Shown here piece by piece: positions 18,101 through 25,415 of a stretch of 64,000 nucleotides of DNA. The stretch is from a virus, in the IMG/VR virus record IMGVR_UViG_3300044701_000569, positions 62,001 to 126,000 of that record, one strand, 5' to 3'. Position 1 is the stretch's first letter. Each line of letters opens with the position of its first letter. A program made the translations under genes and the position numbers. The notes beneath the pieces were generated by a model that had not been told where the DNA came from, did not search any database, and worked only from the letters and a program-made list of their open reading frames with translations.

Positions 18101-19154
18101 CTCGCTGACACTTTGTAGAATTATAAGTGTAGGTAGGTGACCAAGTAACAGCTTCTACCATAGTTGTTTTGTTTGTTGTAATAGCAGTTTGCGCGGCCTG
18201 TAACCCTGCAGTTGCCCATCCTACACTCGGTAGTGTTCTTGATCCGGGTAATGCACCTGTACCATTTTCAACAACATCTGCAACTATATCAATTAGCGAA
18301 GCTACAGTAGCAGCATCACCAGTGCTAGCATTATCTCCTGAAATTACTTGAGTCTGAGTATTGCCAACAGACGGAGTAATTGCTATGCCTCTAACAATAC
18401 TACTGATAAACGTTTGTAGATATCTGTAGGCCGCTACTGTTTGTGCTTGATGTTCAGCAGTAATACCTGTTGCACCAGAAGCAGCATAGTTATTAAAAAA
18501 CTTAGCACTATCATAACTTGCGCTGTTACCGCCATATAGACTGTCATAGACAGCAGCATAGATAGCATATTTTACATCTCGTGTACACTTATCTACATTA
18601 TGATTGTGTGCTGGAAAGTTTACATTAACCCAAGCATTAACTTCGGCTGTAATAAAATCTAAGTTTGCTAATAATTTTGTTTTAGTAGCAATCTTACTTG
18701 CAGTAGCAGTTGTAGGATTTGGATAAACATGAGTACTAGCAGCAGTTCTGCCATTAGCTACAATATTTAAAAGTTCATCAAAGTAATCGTCATTGCGAGA
18801 TAGAGCAGTAGCATCAGAGCTAACTGCTGATAGGGCAGCTATTTGACTTTTAGCTCTTAGAATGGTTCTTGTTACAGTATTTGATAGATCAAGACTATTA
18901 GTTTCAGCGATACCTAAAAATATAGCATTATAGTTTGTACCTAATAATATATCCCATGCTGCGCCGTCAACTATGTATCCAATATCTCTTCTACACTTAG
19001 TTGCATCAATTATTTCTTGATCTATATATGCAACAGATTCTGCAAGCAAAAAATCTCTGTTTTGCTCTATGAGGTCATAGGCATTAGGGAATAGATTATC
19101 TAAGGCACCTATACCTGGTTTAAATACGTAATTTTTAATTTGTCTTTTTGCCAT
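12174..19154 (-). CDS. Giant virion fibre/adhesin protein with a cupredoxin-like domain
   Basis: This 2326-residue structural protein is probably a long tail or baseplate fibre. The N terminus (MAKRQIKNYVFKPGIG) is common in large virion proteins of marine T4-like phages. Residues about 53, 189 and 348 carry a repeated helical motif K-C-x-R-D-x-x-Y. Residues about 640-735 look like a plastocyanin-type domain with H678, C721, H724 and M727 in type-1 copper spacing (YQCSNHLSMSG). Residues about 990-1395 hold five tandem beta repeats of the form GDRILISGTSLGGSTPxND. The C-terminal third is a mix of beta-rich segments ending in a short IIIKWGEAQA tail. No usual Shine-Dalgarno is seen. It lies between the heptose genes and the sugar-decorating genes. 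Confidence 0.8.
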   Translation of the reverse strand: MAKRQIKNYVFKPGIGALDNLFPNAYDLIEQNRDFLLAESVAYIDQEIIDATKCRRDIGYIVDGAAWDILLGTNYNAIFLGIAETNSLDLSNTVTRTILRAKSQIAALSAVSSDATALSRNDDYFDELLNIVANGRTAASTHVYPNPTTATASKIATKTKLLANLDFITAEVNAWVNVNFPAHNHNVDKCTRDVKYAIYAAVYDSLYGGNSASYDSAKFFNNYAASGATGITAEHQAQTVAAYRYLQTFISSIVRGIAITPSVGNTQTQVISGDNASTGDAATVASLIDIVADVVENGTGALPGSRTLPSVGWATAGLQAAQTAITTNKTTMVEAVTWSPTYTYNSTKCQRDLGYVLDAYLHDLRYGGNEQLRKTIKYYWDEDVAQVDGNRIPEIDTHAFIGDLITDYIFTNTAYDEQGIETQVIGTSNAEAGAAAVIDALVTGTVNVITGGLSAMPTAVDAGVGSILIQGRYDSEDFLLITNTTANEIIYNFANNTTGGAVEIQYYGSSDDFPTYLQTTDAITKITLNYDTSGHNETDDLQIFVEYIENGKSVVTTRPHDFGTDAIERMRIAPPLSMLDADFEYGLQPTKWSAIGTMRGYPSVYELPGTDTQVVSVTTDSSLGFLVRSFEFTATNSGTSNYTISGIDRNGVISGNDPAITIREGDTITFTNSVSSTHPLYIKTVASTGTGNQVSGVTGQGSGTVTWTPNPGQAGTYFYQCSNHLSMSGQIIVLAGIAGTGVGQSLITVTTVTPHGFTAGTPITLKALENSVTGAARAEGSFIINRVPTPTTFNYFAKAKVGTSNGQVLSTNYTQLRQAGFYTGASIGQPTFTVESNGSSGTMFAELNVSTGSDIIPFDGIAPEIGSPVTNVNIPLGAQVTGVRTTSAGGGEFLTPIITQTYSIGTTEVSVASAIGIEVGLAADRGDGTATFITGIDGSTLNFSSAFTKPLIAGIRSHTNVVGTNDPNIGSGAIFTISRSAGSYTIDAITTAGINYQVGDRILISGTSLGGSTPDNDLLIRVATVNALGGILTTVATGTAFGGDGTFTGLSGVYQHGSGVGLRMAVTFSNNVYTSVQNLSPDLSEDWVQYDRALIAGSALGGSGTNDITVSVTGVGLGGSVTTFTTNAGSQPAPNANITFNNLTYATSGAGTAATVDITMIGTVYSAVITGGINFVPTDTITVQGTLLNGSSPANNCVITITGVDAFGAPTTFTVAGTGSNTQTIFPVLAVPLNGNGATFDVTLTSGVYSVSVATGGLQYAVNQQIKIPGLAVGGTTPTNDITITVTGVNASGTISTISSSGTGASGSATYTSVSGTNDDPIGSLAIFEVGRSNGTYTTVGLTSGGTNYKVGDRIILEGSDLDGASPANDILVRVTSVLGSTIDAISYTAGPAVEGSIMPLICTFTMSDDTTGTISRGNSILFDALSTIRVDFVSPHGLVPGDTFFAVAGSDNGTNNHGLASGSFIATEIPTISSLRYQARAPGAIDTSSLNITGTIYPRPDSFFVHRPFDGGVQLGTGGPQHGAQAIRQSKKYIRYQSGKGIMYTTGALFAPSYDLRSVTADGVEVNSLITIVTDDNDHGVQVGGVIRLLGVVTPGYNSGEGNSTPPWFDYEVVDIDDERTFKVRAQRRLGSTTAELGFGAQMSVVSWHGATVRSGIFDDQNGIYWEYDGTQISVAQRTGTFQCAGTIAIDADSNSVVGTNTRFTEQLKAGDRVIIRGMTHVVSHVISDTSISVTPDFRGTRSVTGAKMMLVTDKKTKQSDFNLDKLDGTGPSGYNIDPAKMQMIGIQYSWYGAGFIDFMLRGSNGNFVFAHRMRNSNINTEAFMRSGNLPVRYEVTNEGPPGQLSENITSSQTTIPLRDASFFPESGTVYINNEIVSYSGKSGNSLINCDRGTTFSNFQAGATRTYTAGSADAHDRNTGVILISNTITPLISHWGSAFLTDGGFDEDRGYIFSYSETGIDVSTTKQTAFLIRLAPSVSNAIVGDLGERELLNRAQLLLQGLEITSDGVDSSDALIKGGIIVEGVLNPNNYPTDPNLIGWSGLSGLAQGGQPSFAQIASGGSVSWSTGSSLTTASLTAVNILTVDLTILDGAYYSSELRISESVYESLGPIAVGSVVTLVTNSAGANGAYFYPNTTVTRVRQDGSSYRISLSTNNYWYIGPGSVVRFTYGSNLINRNFAYITKASFDAAGARAGTAVSTSGGSVSFPANTQINAVSAQRHGTTQFYQVSFNNSYSGTLTAGSGTVQVEFIEPPYAQPGETVFSFIATPGERSTLELKELKELTNTPLGGRGTFPNGPDVLAINIYKVSGANTTANIIIKWGEAQA

Positions 19155-19159
19155 GTCTT

Positions 19160-20122
19160 TTATAATCCAAATGCTATTGCTAGAGCAGTAGTTGTTGTAT
19201 CAACATATACTTTATTTACAACACTTGTGTTGATTGTTGGAGTACCTGTGATTGTAGCAGCCGTCATTGCTACTGTAGTTAATGTTGACGAATTTGCTGT
19301 AAGATTTGTAAATGCTGCTGCTGCTGGTGTTGTTAAACCTATACTAGAACTATTTATAGTACTGCTAGTAATAATTGAACTAGCTATATCAGAATTTTGT
19401 ATGGTTATATTAAGAGCATCTTCATCAACAAACCCTATAGGAAAGTCGCCTATCTTAAAAATTATTCTATTAGCTGCATCTAGCTCTAAGTTTGTTGATG
19501 ACGCTAGTGCTGGAACACCAACGCCATTAAAATTAAGACCAGTAGCTGTTACAGTGCCGCCAACATTTAAATTCTTTTCTATTCCAACACCGCCAGCAAC
19601 TGTTAACGCACCAGTAGTAGTACTAGTTGACTCGTCGGCTGTTGTTATTTCAACAGTACCAAATTTTCCAGCAGGATCAACTACATTAATAATACCATAG
19701 ATTGTTCCTATTTGGTTTCCGTAATATAATAAATCAGGAGCATCTATTGGTACTGTAAATCCTAATACACCTCCTGTTTGGCCTTGTGCAGCTTCGTCTG
19801 TACCTTCAGTGCTGTGCGCTAGGCCGTCATTATATAGGGTTTCTAGATCTGATTCGTAAATATAAAATTTTAATACAGGTACATCTAGATGTATTAGATA
19901 TCTTCTTGTTCTAGATAATGTAAGTGTTGGATTAGGTCCTGCTACTTCGCCGAATCTATAAGTATTGTCAATCCCCTCGCTAACTGTAAAATCAACAACG
20001 CCTTCGCCGCCGCCAGTGCCGAGCGTAATAGATGAGGCTACAATGTTACCTTCTGCGTCAACAGTAAAGTTAGGGCTTCTAAAACCATATTTTGACTCAA
20101 ATGCATCGTAGCTTACAGGCAT
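19160..20122 (-). CDS. Virion structural protein, fibre-like
   Basis: This 320-residue protein has the N terminus MPVSYDAFESKYGFRSPNFT and an internal ITTADESTSTTTGALTVAGGVGI segment that recurs in phage fibre proteins. The C-terminal half is Ser/Thr-rich. Residues about 45-160 follow the outline of the cupredoxin-like domain of the neighbouring giant protein (LTLSRTRRYLIHLD ... LLYYGNQIGTIYGIINV), but the copper Cys, His and Met are absent. It precedes the giant fibre by five bases and is probably co-transcribed with it from the late promoter at 20141. Confidence 0.65.
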   Translation of the reverse strand: MPVSYDAFESKYGFRSPNFTVDAEGNIVASSITLGTGGGEGVVDFTVSEGIDNTYRFGEVAGPNPTLTLSRTRRYLIHLDVPVLKFYIYESDLETLYNDGLAHSTEGTDEAAQGQTGGVLGFTVPIDAPDLLYYGNQIGTIYGIINVVDPAGKFGTVEITTADESTSTTTGALTVAGGVGIEKNLNVGGTVTATGLNFNGVGVPALASSTNLELDAANRIIFKIGDFPIGFVDEDALNITIQNSDIASSIITSSTINSSSIGLTTPAAAAFTNLTANSSTLTTVAMTAATITGTPTINTSVVNKVYVDTTTTALAIAFGL

Positions 20123-20140
20123 CGTTTCCTCCAGTTACTA

Positions 20141-20148
20141 TATTTATT
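20141..20148 (-). promoter_or_regulatory. T4-type late promoter AATAAATA
   Basis: The octamer is 18 bases upstream of the start at 20122, with GGAGGAAAC as the ribosome site between them. It probably drives both the 320-residue protein and the giant fibre. Confidence 0.7.
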
Positions 20149-20153
20149 CTTTA

Positions 20154-20546
20154 TTAGGTATCCAGATTACAGTAGTAATTAGCACTAAAAATTACTTTAG
20201 AACCAGCTGTAGCAGGTGAAACTGGATTTGCTATAATTCTAACTCTAGCACTGTCTACTTCGGCTGTGATTGTTATTAAGGGAGTTCCTAAATCAGATCG
20301 GCCAATCACTTGGGCCTTAGCTAGATCGGGTGAAGCTATCACTACTACTTTTAAAATCTCTTTACTTGTTTGATCTAAACTAGCTGTAATAGTATACTCT
20401 GCACTGGCAAAATCGCCAACAAACCATTCATCTAGAAGTGTGTTTGTATAAACAGGCTTCCAGTGATTTTTGTAAGAAAACTGTGTTTGATTTGACAATC
20501 TTACAGTATTGTGCAAACCCTTTGTGAAATAATCTCTAAAATTCAT
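20154..20546 (-). CDS. Unknown virion-associated protein, 130 residues
   Basis: The N terminus is MNFRDYFTKGLHNTVRLSNQ and the rest is a predicted beta-rich domain (AEYTITASLDQTSKEILKVVVIAS). I do not recognise the family. It is the most upstream late gene of the giant-fibre group, with a TATAAATG late octamer ten bases before its ATG, and is therefore likely a structural or assembly protein. It is divergent from the plus-strand gene at 20616. Confidence 0.6.
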   Translation of the reverse strand: MNFRDYFTKGLHNTVRLSNQTQFSYKNHWKPVYTNTLLDEWFVGDFASAEYTITASLDQTSKEILKVVVIASPDLAKAQVIGRSDLGTPLITITAEVDSARVRIIANPVSPATAGSKVIFSANYYCNLDT

Positions 20547-20556
20547 AGCCTTGATC

Positions 20557-20564
20557 CATTTATA
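20557..20564 (-). promoter_or_regulatory. T4-type late promoter TATAAATG
   Basis: It matches the late consensus at seven of eight positions and leaves only about five bases of leader before the ATG at 20546, another very short late leader. Confidence 0.6.
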
Positions 20565-20615
20565 GTAGTATTTAGTAATTTTGAGGCATAAGTAAAACTA
20601 TACCAGGAATTGCAC

Positions 20616-21314
20616 ATGTTTTCAAAAAAGATAAATTTAACAGCCTACACACTAGATAAAAATATATACGACTTTTGTAAACCTGTTTATAAAAGCAAAG
20701 CTAAACCTTCATGGTTAGAGCAGCTAAAGAGTGTAATAGTAAGTTGGGACGAACGTACACAGATGCCTGCTAAGAGCGGAACTTTGTTAACTTGTCCAGG
20801 CGTTAGAGATTTTTTATCAACACCAATACAAGTACCTATGTGGGGAGATATAGATATTCTTATCAAACCTGATGGTTCTTGGACATACAATACTAGACCA
20901 GAATGGGGACTAACAGTAACTCATCACAACGAAGCTCAGTTTAAAGGAGCATATAATAATCGTCTAGCACTAAAATTATCTAACCCTTGGATTTTTAAAA
21001 CAGATTCTAAAGTAAATTTTATGGTAACAGAATCACATTATAGTACCAGTTACTTTAGAGATCTAGGTGTGTTATTTTCTCCAGGAGTAACAAATTATTA
21101 TAAGCAACATTCGTTAAATGTTCATTTAAATTGTCCCATAAAAGATGAAGCATATATTATTAATTTAAAACACGGAATGCCATTGATATCAATTTTTCCT
21201 ATGACTGAAAGAGAAATAGAGTTTGATTCACAATTAATAAGTGTTGAAGAATGGAATAATATTTCAAACCATTTTCCTTACACATTTGTAGGTAGGTATT
21301 TTAAAAAGGACTAG
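20616..21314 (+). CDS. Unknown protein, paralogue of the next gene
   Basis: The 232-residue product starts at the ATG at 20616, which has AGGA seven bases upstream; an in-frame TTG at 20610 is less likely. I do not recognise a named family. The order of segments KSGTLLTCPGVRDFL, NPWIFKTDS, the CP-containing middle and the hydrophobic LISIFPMTEREIEFD C terminus can be laid over the following gene (SCPAFVNSV, ANWIFFSDD, MYLKVNTND). It has no signal peptide or membrane segment. It forms a tight plus-strand operon with 21316 and the oxygenase gene. Confidence 0.7.
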   Translation: MFSKKINLTAYTLDKNIYDFCKPVYKSKAKPSWLEQLKSVIVSWDERTQMPAKSGTLLTCPGVRDFLSTPIQVPMWGDIDILIKPDGSWTYNTRPEWGLTVTHHNEAQFKGAYNNRLALKLSNPWIFKTDSKVNFMVTESHYSTSYFRDLGVLFSPGVTNYYKQHSLNVHLNCPIKDEAYIINLKHGMPLISIFPMTEREIEFDSQLISVEEWNNISNHFPYTFVGRYFKKD

Positions 21315-21315
21315 T

Positions 21316-22041
21316 ATGGCAAAGACTGTTTATTGGGCTCCGTGGGGGCCGCCACAAAAATATAGTGAGTCTTTTTTAGGATACACAGATCCTGTAAATG
21401 TTTTTACAGATACAATGAGATTTACTAATAAGGAAAACAAATTAGATAATTTCTTTAGCTGTCCAGCATTTGTTAATTCTGTAAAAAATACATTTTTATT
21501 TAAAAGTCCTGCAAATTGTGATGTAGAGTTTAAAGAAGAATATATTATTAATAAAGCTAGTCCTAATATAATATACGATCGCGATGTTCTAGTCTTTAAA
21601 AATCCATCAATGTTAGATTCATATACAATTAGATTTGCAGCTAATTGGATTTTTTTTAGTGACGATGACTTAGATATAGAATCAAGACATCCGTATCTTC
21701 ATCAAACTCAGGTATCTAAATACGGTTATTACGTTCCGGGTACTATGAATATAGGCGCTTGGTTTAGGCCGCTGGAATATGCATTTCAATGTTGGCCGGG
21801 TGTTACTGAGTTTAAAGTAGATCAAGAAGATCCTTTAATGTATCTTAAAGTTAATACTAATGATCCAGTTGTTTTTAAAAAGTTTTATTTAACACCTGAA
21901 TTATTTGATCTTTCTATGAGCTGTGTAAGATTAAAAAATTATTGGCGAGAAAGAAATTTAAAAAGGTTGTACAATATTTTTAATGCATCTAAAATACGCA
22001 ATAAAATTCTTAATGAAATTAAAAAGAATCTAATGGATTAA
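21316..22041 (+). CDS. Unknown protein, paralogue of the preceding gene
   Basis: This 241-residue protein begins MAKTVYWAPWGPPQKY and shares the conserved layout of the 20616 product: a SCP motif at about residue 50, ANWIFFSDDD in the middle, and a beta-rich PLMYLKVNTNDPVVFKK segment. It has an extra basic C-terminal helix (NYWRERNLKRLYNIFN). The ribosome site AAGGA lies inside the end of the preceding gene. Two diverged copies side by side suggest a heteromer. Function unknown; context suggests sugar or virion modification together with the oxygenase. Confidence 0.7.
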   Translation: MAKTVYWAPWGPPQKYSESFLGYTDPVNVFTDTMRFTNKENKLDNFFSCPAFVNSVKNTFLFKSPANCDVEFKEEYIINKASPNIIYDRDVLVFKNPSMLDSYTIRFAANWIFFSDDDLDIESRHPYLHQTQVSKYGYYVPGTMNIGAWFRPLEYAFQCWPGVTEFKVDQEDPLMYLKVNTNDPVVFKKFYLTPELFDLSMSCVRLKNYWRERNLKRLYNIFNASKIRNKILNEIKKNLMD

Positions 22042-22043
22042 CA

Positions 22044-22625
22044 ATGCAATTTGACGAAATATTTCCTACCTATCTAGTTAAAGACATTAATTTAAAATTA
22101 GCAGAAAAACTATTACCTCTCTGCAATAGATACACAGATGAAACAAAAACTAATTGCCTTCATATAGAAAATTTTCCAAGTACGCTGTATGATAGAGATT
22201 TAGAACGTAAGGTTATGGATGAACCTGAGGTTAAAGAAGCGTTTGATATTATCATTGAGTCTTACTTGAAGCCGTTTTTAAATCATCGAGGTATAAATTT
22301 GCCACAGCCTTTAAAACCTTTTGGGTTTTTTAGTTCAATGAAAAAGCATGCTTATCTTAGAAAGCACTGTCATTTAGATTCTTTATTTGCTGGAATAATC
22401 TATTTAGAAGTAGGTAAAGAAGTGCCACCGTTAATTCTGTATGATCCTAAACCAATGAGATCGTTCATAAACTGGCCGTTGTTACCCAACAATACTAAAG
22501 ATACCCCTCTATTGGTTATACCCCCTCAACAAGGTTTAGTATTATTGTGGGACTCGTATTTAGAACACGAGGTTCCTCAAAAATTAAATGACGAACCTCG
22601 TAAAACTTTTGTCTTTAATCTTTAA
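22044..22625 (+). CDS. 2-oxoglutarate/Fe(II)-dependent oxygenase-like protein
   Basis: This 193-residue protein has the iron-binding triad of the 2OG-Fe(II) fold: H110-x-D112 in HCHLDSLFAG and H175 in SYLEHEVPQ, with R186 in EPRKTFVFNL as the likely 2-oxoglutarate ligand. It resembles the small 2OG oxygenases common in T4-like marine phages, which are thought to hydroxylate proteins or other substrates; the actual substrate is unknown. It ends four bases inside the convergent carbamoyltransferase gene. A 9-bp stem (22567-22575 with 22593-22601) near its end may aid termination. Confidence 0.8.
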   Translation: MQFDEIFPTYLVKDINLKLAEKLLPLCNRYTDETKTNCLHIENFPSTLYDRDLERKVMDEPEVKEAFDIIIESYLKPFLNHRGINLPQPLKPFGFFSSMKKHAYLRKHCHLDSLFAGIIYLEVGKEVPPLILYDPKPMRSFINWPLLPNNTKDTPLLVIPPQQGLVLLWDSYLEHEVPQKLNDEPRKTFVFNL

Positions 22626-24421
22626 TTTTTAATCTGCACTAACTTTCCGTATTCTGGCAAATATAGATATTCTATATCACTTCTTGCCAGTGTGTCTAAT
22701 GCGTCGTCTAGTGTTTCAACTAACGGATCTCCGCCAAGATTAAAACTTGTATTAAACAATATAGGAACTCCAGTTTTTTTGTAAAACTCGTTTATTAGAC
22801 CGTAATAGTGAAGATTTTGTTCTTCTGTTACAGTCTGTATACGGCAAGTTCCGTCAATGTGAATAATGCTTGGAATTTTTTCTTCTATTCCTGGTTGACA
22901 ATTAACAGCATACATCATATATGGGGTATCTTCCATACCTCGTAAATCAAACCATTCGTGTACGTGCTCTTTTAAAATACTTCCAGCGAACGGTCTAAAA
23001 TATTCTCGTCTCTTAACATTATTTACAAATTCTTTACCATCTTTAAATCTAGGATCAAATAGAATACTTCTGTTTCCTAATGCTCTAGGTCCGTTTTCTG
23101 ATTTTCCTTGAAAAATAGCAACAATATTTTTTTCTTCTAGCAAACTAACTATTTTTAAATAGTCGGCTTCTACAATTTTACCGTTAACTTTTTCTACAGC
23201 TTGTTCTAACTCGTTATTGCTGTAAGTGTATTCAAATCCAAGATAAAGGCCATCTTTAGTGTAATCAACACAAGAGTCTGGTTGTAGATCATAATATACC
23301 AACATTGCTGCACCTATAGCAGTGCCTGCATCGTTGCTGATTGGTTCTACATACATCTTAATACCCAAGTCGTTTAATTTATTTAGATAATAGTAATTTG
23401 CAACGCAATTTAATCCGTAGCCGCCGCTTACTACTACATTCTTTTCACCTGTTAGTTCACAGGCCTTAATAATTAAATCTAAAACAAGGTCTTGTGTCTG
23501 TGTTTGAACAGCATAGGCAAGATCTCTTCTGTTTTCTAATAGCGTTACATCGTAATCATCTGTATTGCCGTGATCATTTAAAAATTTAAATATTCCGTAA
23601 TTAACTACACTACCGTTTGGATATGTAGGCACTATTAAGTTTCTATTAGAAAGAGGCAGGTCACTAGTAGAATCAAACAGTTCTGGAATCTTGTCGTTTG
23701 GTTTACCGTACGGAAATAAACCCATAGTCTTTCCTGCTTCGATGCCGGGCCAACCGCAGTATTGTGTTACTGCTTCGTATACTTTTACTATTCCAGCTCT
23801 ATCGCTTACAATAGCTTGGTGTGTCTGACCTTTTTCACCGTACATCGTACCGTCTGCATCATTTACAACAAAACAATTTTGTATGCCTCGCATTCCAACA
23901 TTTTTATAGAGTGTTTTAAAATTATTTGGATACCCGCAAGAAAAAATTGATTCTGTTTCCCATCCTATAGACTGCTCTCCATAGATATCTTTCATAGGAA
24001 TAAATGTGCCTGCTCCATCTACTATAACTGCTGCTGCACTTTTAAAACCTGATCTATAAAATGCACAGGCTGCATGTAGCTTATGGTGCATTGTGCTAAG
24101 ATCAATTACTTGAGGGTGATTAATCATATCACCCTTTCTGTCAATAAGATTTAATTTTCTAGCGAGACCAGTATAAACATCTTCGCCCATAAAATCAACT
24201 TTGCCTGCTGTATCTTTTAAAGATTGAGTGTGTGCTACTACAAGATAATCAAGTTTGTCAGTATATTCTTTTATTTTCATCATAGCAGCGTAGGGGCCGC
24301 CATCGTACTTGGCTCTTGTTAAACGTTCTTCTTCAATGCTAAAAACAATTTTTCCATTTTTTAGAAGACAAACGCTAGCATTATGTCCTCTTGCTATTCC
24401 TGCTATCCAAATATCTTTCAT
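22622..24421 (-). CDS. Carbamoyltransferase, NodU/CmcH family
   Basis: This 599-residue enzyme would transfer a carbamoyl group from carbamoyl phosphate, via ATP, to a hydroxyl, typically on a sugar. Family motifs are all present: GHNASVCLL and SIEEERLTRAKYDG at the N terminus, TMHHKLHAACAFYRSGF, VDGAG, VSGGYGLNCVANY, EPISNDAGTAIGAA, then the C-terminal domain with GPRALGNRSILFDPR, REYFRPFAGS and FNTSFNLGGDPLVET. Length is normal for the family. It lies three bases after the GT9 gene, so glycosyl transfer and carbamoylation are probably coupled. Carbamoylation of modified DNA bases is an alternative. Confidence 0.93.
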   Translation of the reverse strand: MKDIWIAGIARGHNASVCLLKNGKIVFSIEEERLTRAKYDGGPYAAMMKIKEYTDKLDYLVVAHTQSLKDTAGKVDFMGEDVYTGLARKLNLIDRKGDMINHPQVIDLSTMHHKLHAACAFYRSGFKSAAAVIVDGAGTFIPMKDIYGEQSIGWETESIFSCGYPNNFKTLYKNVGMRGIQNCFVVNDADGTMYGEKGQTHQAIVSDRAGIVKVYEAVTQYCGWPGIEAGKTMGLFPYGKPNDKIPELFDSTSDLPLSNRNLIVPTYPNGSVVNYGIFKFLNDHGNTDDYDVTLLENRRDLAYAVQTQTQDLVLDLIIKACELTGEKNVVVSGGYGLNCVANYYYLNKLNDLGIKMYVEPISNDAGTAIGAAMLVYYDLQPDSCVDYTKDGLYLGFEYTYSNNELEQAVEKVNGKIVEADYLKIVSLLEEKNIVAIFQGKSENGPRALGNRSILFDPRFKDGKEFVNNVKRREYFRPFAGSILKEHVHEWFDLRGMEDTPYMMYAVNCQPGIEEKIPSIIHIDGTCRIQTVTEEQNLHYYGLINEFYKKTGVPILFNTSFNLGGDPLVETLDDALDTLARSDIEYLYLPEYGKLVQIKN

Positions 24422-24424
24422 ATA

Positions 24425-25345
24425 TTAAACCTTTTTCTTTATGTGTTCTCTAATTTTTTCAATTAACTCGTTGGTTTCTTTTTCTGTAAAATCCATACAA
24501 GAATCATTATATCTATTAGCTATATCAGCATCTATACCATTTTCAGAAATTCTAATAGGAAAGTATCGTATATCAACTGGGGTTTTTTGTAATATTTGAA
24601 AATGATCAGAATATGTTATATTTTCAGCAAACGTGCTGCCAAGTATCACAGTTCCGGGCTTATCAAATGCGTAAGCCATATGTTGTCCTACGCTGTCACA
24701 GCCTATAAAATAATCAGATGCTTCAACAATAGCTGCCCATTGTCTTAGACTAGTTTGTATTTTAAACGACTTATTTTCAACATCAAGATGCTCGCCAAAA
24801 TAAATTACATTGTAATCTTTCATTAAATTATCTAAAATTTGATTGTAGGCTTTCTTTGTGAGAGATCTACTCATTGGATCAATTACTTCGCTGTGCATTA
24901 CAGTTGATGATCTACCAAACGGTTGAATAACTATAGTCTTTTCTCTGTTTTGAGCTTTCTTAGCGTTAATGAGAGCATCAACAGCATTCATTTCTTCTTG
25001 TTTAGATAATACTATTTTTGGTTTTTCTAAATCTGAATGATCTTCGGTGTCATTGATCAAATAGTCAAATGACTCGATTAAATTTCTTTTTTGATTATAA
25101 TATCCGTGATCTCTATAAGGTTCAGGAGTAACTATAACATTTGGTTTAATTATAGTTTCAAAAAGATTTTTTGTTTCAGGACCATAAGCAAGGTCCTGCA
25201 ATTCTTTAATACCTACAAAGAATTCAAGACCGCTCTCTGCTAGAATGTAAAAATTTGGGCCGTGTTTCTTATAATACTTTAGCAGTGCTGGAATAGCACA
25301 TATTACTCTGCCAGCGCCTCCGCCAATAGCAAAAATTTTTTTCAT
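24425..25345 (-). CDS. Glycosyltransferase family 9-like (heptosyltransferase-like)
   Basis: The 306-residue protein has the two-domain plan of ADP-heptose transferases: an N-terminal MKKIFAIGGGAGRVICAIPALLKYY resembling the GT9 start, IVIQPFGRSS at the beginning of the second domain, and ASDYFIGCDSVGQHMAYAFDKPGTVILG, which matches the nucleotide-sugar site of WaaC/WaaF-type enzymes. It would transfer a heptose to lipopolysaccharide or to protein, as the TibC-type heptosyltransferases do. It is the only gene here that could use ADP-heptose made by the cassette at 9248-12183. Its ATG follows directly on a hairpin and T-run that hide the likely ribosome site. Confidence 0.75.
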   Translation of the reverse strand: MKKIFAIGGGAGRVICAIPALLKYYKKHGPNFYILAESGLEFFVGIKELQDLAYGPETKNLFETIIKPNVIVTPEPYRDHGYYNQKRNLIESFDYLINDTEDHSDLEKPKIVLSKQEEMNAVDALINAKKAQNREKTIVIQPFGRSSTVMHSEVIDPMSRSLTKKAYNQILDNLMKDYNVIYFGEHLDVENKSFKIQTSLRQWAAIVEASDYFIGCDSVGQHMAYAFDKPGTVILGSTFAENITYSDHFQILQKTPVDIRYFPIRISENGIDADIANRYNDSCMDFTEKETNELIEKIREHIKKKV

Positions 25346-25349
25346 AAAA

Positions 25350-25399
25350 AATCCCTAGTTGTTGAATACAATATTAGTTATTCAAATCAACTAGGGATT
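25350..25399 (-). terminator. Long hairpin between the 248-residue gene and the GT9 gene
   Basis: AATCCCTAGTTG (25350-25361) pairs perfectly with CAACTAGGGATT (25388-25399), extended by TTGAATA/TATTCAA. On the minus strand it is followed by six T and then immediately by the GT9 ATG. It can act as a terminator for the upstream fibre genes. It also sequesters AGGGA, the only Shine-Dalgarno-like sequence of the GT9 gene. Confidence 0.8.
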
Positions 25400-25415
25400 A
25401 TGTGTAAATTAGAGT

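Noticed and set aside
13063-19700. Several plus-strand ORFs opposite the giant fibre
   Set aside because: They are low-complexity shadows of Thr/Gly/Val-rich repeats with no start signals.
20610-20615. TTG start for the first paralogue gene
   Set aside because: The ATG six bases later has better spacing to AGGA.
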